In this document: positions 23,021 to 27,502 of the stretch, in pieces | Numbering within the stretch: the first letter of the stretch is position 1 | Layout: each line of letters opens with the position of its first letter | Origin: JAVWGW01 sp036655915 | GTDB taxonomy: Bacteria; Actinomycetota; Coriobacteriia; Coriobacteriales; Eggerthellaceae | Direction: 5' to 3' | Length of the DNA: 27,502 nt | NCBI GenBank assembly: GCA_036655915.1 | Contig: JAVVPE010000021.1 | Coordinates: 1-27,502, forward strand | Notes under the pieces: generated by a model | The model's input: the letters and a program-made list of their open reading frames with translations, nothing else | What the model was told of the DNA's origin: nothing | Database searches by the model: none | Translations under genes and position numbers: made by a program

Positions 23021-24837
23021 GCTTCGGCAAGAGAAATCTGCTGGTAGAGGCCGTTATCGGCAAAGCCGAGGCCGCGATAGTATTCGCGCGTGCCCACCGA
23101 GCTGATAACGTTCATCTTGGTGTAACCCTGAGCCTTCGCCAGGGCGCAGGCCTCCCGGAAAAGACGCTTGCCCAAGCCCAGGTGTTGAGCCCCTTTGCCC
23201 GTGGTATGCAGCCCGGCGACCTTGCCGTATACGTGGATTTCCCTGATCATCGCTTCCCCCACACCAATAGGCAGCAGCCCTTGGTAGGCTTGCACGCGCT
23301 CAGCTTTTGGCAGCGATAGACGCAAAAACCCCGCGATTTCATTTTTGGGCGTCACCCATTGCAGGAAATATTCCTGGGATACGGTGGTTTCGTAGGGGAT
23401 GGTTACAAGCTGCAAGTTTTCCACATCGGCATCGTGCGTGCTGATTTCTCGATAGCGAATTTCTTCAACGTGAGCACCCGTGCTTTTAAGCTGGCCTTCC
23501 ACCCGTTGGCGCAAATTGACCTTCTTGTTGCCCGCCACGATATCGTGTGCCGAAATATCCCTGATCATGCGCGAGATGCGCACGAAAGAAGGCGTGGCAA
23601 GCGTATCGGCCACCAAAACGTCGACCAGTTGATTTTCGCTGTAAGGTGTCCACGTTTTGTCCGCATAGCGATCGCACAGCTGCGTGCCACCCACCAAAGC
23701 ACAGGGGTAAAGCTTCACTTCATCGGGCAGATAGGGACTCTGCGTTATCAGGCGCAGATAGTCAAGCTTATCCGCCTGCGGCGATGATCCGTACAGATTC
23801 ACCATGAAGTGTATGTGTATTTTGAAACCAAAAAGGCGCGTCAGCTCGAAGGCCTCGACGATTTTTTCAGCGGAGATGCTGCGCTTGTTTAAGGCTAGAA
23901 TACGCTGGTCAAGGCTTTGGATGCCCATTTGAATCTTCGTGGTGCCCAAACGCCGCAACAGGCTAAGGTTAGCAGCCGAAATGGTGTCGGGACGCGTTTC
24001 TACCACCAGCCCCACAACCCGGTGTTCGGCCCGTTCGTTGATAAGCTGCTCAGCTTCAAGCGCGGCCACATCTGCCACCTGATCAGCTGCGATACTCTTC
24101 CACCTTGCGTTGTGTTCATAGAGGAGCAACCAGGCCTGATTGTAGGTGATGCGGCCATCGTTTACCGCGCGCTGCTCTGCTTCGGCAGCTTTGAGCAGAT
24201 CCTCTTTGCGGTCGCTGATGCCTTTTTCCTGGTAGTAGGCGCGTCGCTTTTGCATTTCGCTTGCCGCCGCACCGCCACTTTCGTTGAGCGCACGGAAAAG
24301 TTCGGACACAAACCATATTTGGTAGGCAGGATCGTAATCGCTCCACGTTCCCCCCAGGATAATTACTTCAACCTTGTCGGTGGTGTGCCCCATTTGCTGG
24401 AGCGTATGCAGCCGTGTGGCCACCTGCAAATACGGATCGAAATAGCTACGCTGGGCACGCTGGCAGGCAGGTTCATCGCTTAAATAGCTTTTCGGCATCA
24501 GCACATCGTTGGGGCAATACAGACAATTGCTTGCACACTTCCATGGCTTGGTAAGCACCGTGATGGTGGCCACCCCCGAAGCGGTGCGGCGGGGCTTTAT
24601 CTGCAAGACCCCAAACAGCTGCCGCTCCAGTTCGGTATCGACCTGCCAAGCAGCCCACCGCGCGTGATCGGTCGCCTTTACCTGCAGGTAGTAGGGCAAA
24701 AGTTTTTTCTTCGCATGGTGATTTTTGTTTTCGGTGATATTCTTGTTGTGCTTGCGGATTATGCGCTCAAGGCAGGCGGTATCAACCGTGCCTGATTCCC
24801 GCAGTGTTTTGAGTATTTCTAATAAAAGAGTTTCCAT
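23002..24837 (-). CDS. elp3: Elp3-family radical SAM/GNAT tRNA-uridine modification enzyme
   Basis: A 611-residue protein with both Elp3 domains. The radical SAM part has the cluster motif CASNCLYCPND (Cys101, 105, 108), VEVIILGGTWSDYDP, VGLVVETRPDTIS, TKIQMGIQSLDQRIL and VKLYPCALVGGTQL. The GNAT part (from about 531) has IREIHVYGKVAGLHT, QHLGLGKRLF and SSVGTREYYRGLGF. In characterised Elp3 these install a carboxymethyl-type group on C5 of tRNA wobble uridine from acetyl-CoA. The cluster spacing Cx3Cx2C is shorter than in archaeal or eukaryotic Elp3. An extra helical segment (about 195-250) precedes ETRPD. Translation lacks a clear ribosome site and the leader is about ten nt or less. It is divergent from a Trm9-like gene. 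Confidence 0.93.
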   Translation of the reverse strand: METLLLEILKTLRESGTVDTACLERIIRKHNKNITENKNHHAKKKLLPYYLQVKATDHARWAAWQVDTELERQLFGVLQIKPRRTASGVATITVLTKPWKCASNCLYCPNDVLMPKSYLSDEPACQRAQRSYFDPYLQVATRLHTLQQMGHTTDKVEVIILGGTWSDYDPAYQIWFVSELFRALNESGGAAASEMQKRRAYYQEKGISDRKEDLLKAAEAEQRAVNDGRITYNQAWLLLYEHNARWKSIAADQVADVAALEAEQLINERAEHRVVGLVVETRPDTISAANLSLLRRLGTTKIQMGIQSLDQRILALNKRSISAEKIVEAFELTRLFGFKIHIHFMVNLYGSSPQADKLDYLRLITQSPYLPDEVKLYPCALVGGTQLCDRYADKTWTPYSENQLVDVLVADTLATPSFVRISRMIRDISAHDIVAGNKKVNLRQRVEGQLKSTGAHVEEIRYREISTHDADVENLQLVTIPYETTVSQEYFLQWVTPKNEIAGFLRLSLPKAERVQAYQGLLPIGVGEAMIREIHVYGKVAGLHTTGKGAQHLGLGKRLFREACALAKAQGYTKMNVISSVGTREYYRGLGFADNGLYQQISLAEAYAGVL

Positions 24838-24899
24838 GGTAGGGTGAATTGTATAATACCTAGCAGCTCTGACGCCGAAGGAATGCGGTATAACTTTTT
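24838..24899. promoter_or_regulatory. Overlapping divergent promoters of elp3 and the Trm9-like gene
   Basis: The near-palindrome GTATAATAC (24851-24859) gives TATAAT on the plus strand (24852-24857) and TATTAT on the minus strand (24853-24858). One site may thus serve both genes, and RNA polymerase would compete for it. A second plus-strand box, TATAAC (24889-24894), ends five nt before the methyltransferase ATG and would give a leaderless mRNA. No convincing -35 elements are seen. Confidence 0.5.
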
Positions 24900-25658
24900 A
24901 TGGACGCTAAAACAGTTGAAACCTTGTGCACCACCACCAACAATTTTTATCGCGACTACTGCGATTCATTTGCGCAAACGCGCCAAGCGCCCTGGACGGG
25001 CTGGGAAAGATGCCTTGCCGCTGTGGGGGCGGAAAACTCCGCGGCCTGGCAGAAGTTTTCTGTGCTCGATGTGGCCTGCGGCAATTTGCGTTTCGAAGCT
25101 TTTCTTGCGGGGACGCATGATAGAGCCGACATCACGTTTTATGCGGTGGACAACTGTGACGACCTTTTGCCTACCACCCCTGCGATCAGCTATCAAAACC
25201 TTGACGTGCTAGAGGCCTTGCGCCACGGCCAAAACATCACCGACCAGCTTGCCGCCCCCGCCTGCGACCTCTGCGTTTCGTTCGGGTTTTTGCATCATGT
25301 GCCCACGCAAGCTTACCGCAAAAAAATACTACTAAGCCTTATCGCCCACACGCGCCCAGGCGGCTACGTCATCGTTTCGTTGTGGCAATTTCTCAACAGC
25401 GACGCCTTGGCACAAAAAGCGCAGGTCACCCACGCACGCGCCCTAGAAGAGCTTGGCCTGCCCGCGCTGGATAACAACGACTATCTGCTGGGCTGGCAAA
25501 ACACCCCTGGCGCCTATCGCTACTGCCACAGTTTTTCCGAAGCCGAAATTGACCAACTGATCGCAGCAGCGCTGCCCGCCGCCACCCCCGTAGCCCGCTT
25601 TCACGCCGACGGCAAAACAGGCAACCTCAACACCTACGTGGTGTGGAAGGTGGGGTAA
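24900..25658 (+). CDS. Trm9/ALKBH8-like SAM-dependent methyltransferase
   Basis: A 252-residue class I methyltransferase. Its opening FYRDYCDSFAQTRQAPWTGW parallels the Trm9 N-terminal motif (VYN...FSQTRYKPWP from yeast, recalled). SAM motif I is VLDVACGNLRF (55-65), an acidic post-I YAVDN (81-85), then CDLCVSFGFLHHVPTQAYRK (122-141), matching the Trm9 HH-x2-T-x2-R pattern, and PGGYVIVSLWQ. The C-terminal part has NDYLLGWQ, AYRYCHSFSEAEIDQL and GNLNTYVVWK, all with Trm9-family counterparts. Trm9 methylates 5-carboxymethyluridine-34 made by Elongator, and elp3 is the divergent neighbour here. ATG 24900 has no close ribosome site (AAGGA is 17 nt away). A generic methyltransferase is the fallback reading. 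Confidence 0.8.
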   Translation: MDAKTVETLCTTTNNFYRDYCDSFAQTRQAPWTGWERCLAAVGAENSAAWQKFSVLDVACGNLRFEAFLAGTHDRADITFYAVDNCDDLLPTTPAISYQNLDVLEALRHGQNITDQLAAPACDLCVSFGFLHHVPTQAYRKKILLSLIAHTRPGGYVIVSLWQFLNSDALAQKAQVTHARALEELGLPALDNNDYLLGWQNTPGAYRYCHSFSEAEIDQLIAAALPAATPVARFHADGKTGNLNTYVVWKVG

Positions 25659-25722
25659 ATTTTTAACCCTTACTTGCAAAGCTGCTTAAATTGCCATAAA
25701 ATAAATTTGAAGAGAAGACTTA

Positions 25723-25728
25723 TATAAT
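25723..25728 (+). promoter_or_regulatory. -10 box upstream of the small gene
   Basis: A consensus TATAAT in an A+T-rich stretch, 62 nt before the 25791 start; no clear -35. Confidence 0.45.
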
Positions 25729-25790
25729 TTTTCAGTAATCGAAAGCGCCAATCGCTTTACGCCTGTCTCATATAGTTAGCGAGGATAAAC

Positions 25791-25997
25791 ATGTTCATGA
25801 GGATACAGAAAAAAATAAATAAGAATGGAATACCGCATTACTTCGCAGCTGTTATGCGCTGCGACCGCGTTAAGGGAAAAGTAGTACAGAAAACGGTTTC
25901 CTATATCGGAGCTGTCGAAGAAGAACAAATCCCCTACCTAAGGGCGGCTTATGCCAAAATCAAGCCGAAGCTTGTATGGAACGATGACTCTAAATAA
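25791..25997 (+). CDS. Small protein resembling a transposase N-terminus
   Basis: A 68-residue basic protein. RIQKKINKNGIPHYFAAVMR followed by KGKVVQKTVSYIGAVEE resembles the N-terminal segment of IS1634/IS4-type transposases (a charged start, a strand, R-x-K/Q-x-V-x2-IG). It has no catalytic domain: the frame stops at 25995-25997 and I see no continuation in another frame. It has a credible ribosome site (GCGAGGA, 25779-25785) and a -10 box, so it may be a stand-alone small protein rather than debris. ATG 25791 or 25797 could be the start. Function unknown. Confidence 0.55.
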   Translation: MFMRIQKKINKNGIPHYFAAVMRCDRVKGKVVQKTVSYIGAVEEEQIPYLRAAYAKIKPKLVWNDDSK

Positions 25998-26195
25998 TCC
26001 CAACTTGCCTCATCTGTATACGAAAACTCTATGTTGCTTTTCATGGATTTTTATAGGACACGGACAACAGCGGCTTCCTTGTGTGAGTAACATTAACTGG
26101 GGGAAAGAGGGGTATCCCAGAATGAGAGGCAGAAGTAAGGACCTTCCTGTATTCTTTGAATCGACTAAAAAACGAAGAAAAGAAAGGTCCTCGCC
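25998..26195 (+). mobile_element. Upstream flank, probably holding the left end of the insertion sequence
   Basis: This stretch holds no gene I can support. It should contain the element's left end; the run from about 26097 (CTGGG...CCCAG arms, 26097-26120) is a candidate, but the right terminus is outside the window, so inverted ends and target duplication cannot be matched. The stem at 26138-26191 covers the transposase ribosome site. Confidence 0.4.
26138..26191 (+). promoter_or_regulatory. Stem covering the transposase ribosome-binding site
   Basis: AGGACCTT (26138-26145) pairs perfectly with AAGGTCCT (26184-26191). The 3' arm contains part of the AGAAAGG ribosome site for ATG 26196. Such hairpins in insertion sequences block translation from read-through transcripts, since only RNA started inside the element lacks the 5' arm. 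Confidence 0.4.
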
Positions 26196-27502
26196 ATGTA
26201 TTCTACAATGTTTTCCTCTCTGGTTACAGCCGCCGCTGACTATTTTTACGCAGCCCTTTGCACCACAGAAGACTTCGACTCTTTTTGTCGAGATGTGCAA
26301 GGGGGAATGCACAGCGCCGCTGTTGCTGCTGTTGCTCAATGCATAGGGCGCTTTGACGACGAGGTTAAAGGGCAGGTGCCCACATCTTGGGAGCTGCGTG
26401 GTAGCCCAACAAGAAAGATTGTCACGATGTTTGGTGAGGTCGAATATGCCCGCCGCCTCTACCGCGATAATCTTGGGTGTAACCGCTATCCCACAGATGA
26501 GCTATTGGGCATCCCCAAGCGCCAACGCCTCTCAGCAGATGCCTTTTTGTGGTTGGTGCGCCGGGCGGCTTGCGTATCTTACCGGCGTGCTGCCACAGAC
26601 TTCGCCCAGCTAAGCGGTACGCGTATATCCCCTATGTGTGCCTGGCGTGCCGTTCAGCTCGAAGCATCCCTTATCAGGCAAGATACCTTTTCTGCCGCCC
26701 CCGGCACCATAAGCCAAGTTGATGTGTTTGCCGAAGCTGACGGTATATTTGTCGCACTCCAAACTCCTCAGCGCCGCAAAAGCGCCATTGCGCGCTTCTT
26801 CTACGAACAAAGCCGCAAAAAATCATCGTTTGAGATTAAGTGTGGCTGCGTCTATGCGGGTAAAACCCAAAAAGGCGCACGATCTCAACGAGGAAACGTG
26901 GCGCTGTATGCGACCTGTGGGACGGCGGAAGATCTGTGGGCAGGCATGAACGCCACGATTGCTGCTGACTACGTCACCGATGACATCGAGGTAGTGCACT
27001 ACGCCTCAGATGCAGGTGGCTGGTGTAAGGCTTTAGGGATAGAGTACGGGAAAACCTTTGTGCAAGGTCTGGATTTGTTCCATGTTATGAAATACGTGCA
27101 CAGGGCGTTTCCTGAGGGAGCTGGTCGTGAACATCTTGTGTCCCTGGCACTCAGACACCGCCCAGAAGCACTTGCCTGTGCTTGCAAGCGTATGGCTTGC
27201 AAGGTCAAAGATGAGAGACGACGACAAAAGATCTATGAGTGTGGCCGCTACGTAACAAACAACGCCGATTTGTTGCGAGGCGGAGGAAGTCTTGGCACTA
27301 TGGAGGCCACCAACGCCTACGTTTGGGCAAAGCGCATGAAGTCTTTTGCCTGTTCGTGGTCAAAAAAAGGGGCTGAGGCAATGGCGCTAGTACTGTGTCG
27401 CACCTGCGCAAAGCGTCCGCTTGTTGCCCCAGGAAAAGATGCTTTTTACACCGACGCAGAAAAGGCTAAGGTCGCAAAGACACTGGCACAACGTGGTAGT
27501 GA
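26196..27502 (+). CDS. ISLre2/UPF0236-family transposase, 5' part
   Basis: An uninterrupted frame of 435 codons from ATG 26196 to the window edge; the 3' end is missing. The N-terminal third contains VPTSWELRGSPTRKIVTMFGEVEYARRLYRD, the family's zinc-ribbon-like/strand segment before the helical region. The catalytic core shows an acidic triad in family positions: FAEADGIFV, HYASDAGGWCKALG, then LDLFHVMKYVHRAF and GSLGTMEATNAYVWAKRMK with the Glu, followed by SWSKKGAEAMALVL. These transposases move by DDE chemistry. AGAAAGG lies eight nt before the ATG. The gene looks intact as far as seen, so the element could be active. Confidence 0.85.
   Translation, partial: MYSTMFSSLVTAAADYFYAALCTTEDFDSFCRDVQGGMHSAAVAAVAQCIGRFDDEVKGQVPTSWELRGSPTRKIVTMFGEVEYARRLYRDNLGCNRYPTDELLGIPKRQRLSADAFLWLVRRAACVSYRRAATDFAQLSGTRISPMCAWRAVQLEASLIRQDTFSAAPGTISQVDVFAEADGIFVALQTPQRRKSAIARFFYEQSRKKSSFEIKCGCVYAGKTQKGARSQRGNVALYATCGTAEDLWAGMNATIAADYVTDDIEVVHYASDAGGWCKALGIEYGKTFVQGLDLFHVMKYVHRAFPEGAGREHLVSLALRHRPEALACACKRMACKVKDERRRQKIYECGRYVTNNADLLRGGGSLGTMEATNAYVWAKRMKSFACSWSKKGAEAMALVLCRTCAKRPLVAPGKDAFYTDAEKAKVAKTLAQRGS

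Noticed and set aside
1..27502. tRNA, rRNA or CRISPR loci
   Set aside because: I looked for cloverleaf-like segments with TTCGA loops and for spaced repeats in the intergenic regions and saw none; short RNAs could be missed without a covariance search.

Overview
The window is a gene-dense bacterial chromosome segment of moderate GC (a little above 50 percent by eye), mostly housekeeping genes with a mobile element at the right edge. The gene content suggests an anaerobic or microaerophilic Gram-positive, most plausibly a moderate-GC Actinomycetota of the Coriobacteriia/Eggerthellaceae type. The pointers are an EFR1-like ferredoxin, an Rrf2-NifS-NifU type Fe-S locus, a PerR with the Bacillus residue layout, an accC-asp23-nusB-xseB-dxs gene order, an actinobacterial/Bacillus-style SOS box (GAAC-N4-GTTC), a four-repeat S1 protein and a bacterial Elp3. 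The assignment is inference; no rRNA gene is present to test it.

Layout. 1-488: 3' part of a 4Fe-4S ferredoxin/flavodoxin-like gene. 506-2576: promoter and operator, then a translationally overlapped gntR-ABC ATPase-permease operon. 2602-4969: an Rrf2 regulator divergent from iscS-iscU, closed by a strong terminator. 5151-6432: a Mef-like MFS exporter with a possible 12-codon leader. 6429-10428 (minus): mnmA-coaE-uvrB, with an SOS box before uvrB. 10598-12493: an OatA-like membrane acyltransferase. 12531-12557: a bidirectional terminator. 12581-14490 (minus): rpsA and perR. 14706-15218: a GNAT acetyltransferase. 15215-21623 (minus): a long operon of an oadA-accB fusion, accC, asp23, nusB, xseB and dxs. 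21983-23020: galE. 23002-25658: divergent elp3 and a Trm9-like methyltransferase. 25791-25997: a small unrecognised gene. 26196 to the right end: an ISLre2/UPF0236-type transposase running off the edge.

How genes work together. IscS is the usual sulfur donor for both IscU (Fe-S assembly) and MnmA (2-thiolation of tRNA wobble uridine). Elp3 modifies position 5 of the same uridine, and the divergently transcribed methyltransferase resembles eukaryotic Trm9/ALKBH8, which methylates the Elp3 product. The window may therefore encode the parts for a eukaryote-like mcm5(s2)U34 wobble modification in a bacterium; this is the most interesting hypothesis here. Second is the carboxylase operon: an oxaloacetate/pyruvate-type carboxyltransferase is fused to a complete AccB-type biotin carrier exactly where free accB sits in the Firmicutes accB-accC-asp23-nusB cluster.

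Assembly caveat. A run of 100 N at 16339-16438 interrupts dxs. It is flanked by the same 55 bases on both sides. Deleting the Ns and one copy (155 nt) restores one continuous dxs frame, so the gap is very likely an unmerged contig overlap rather than missing DNA or a broken gene.
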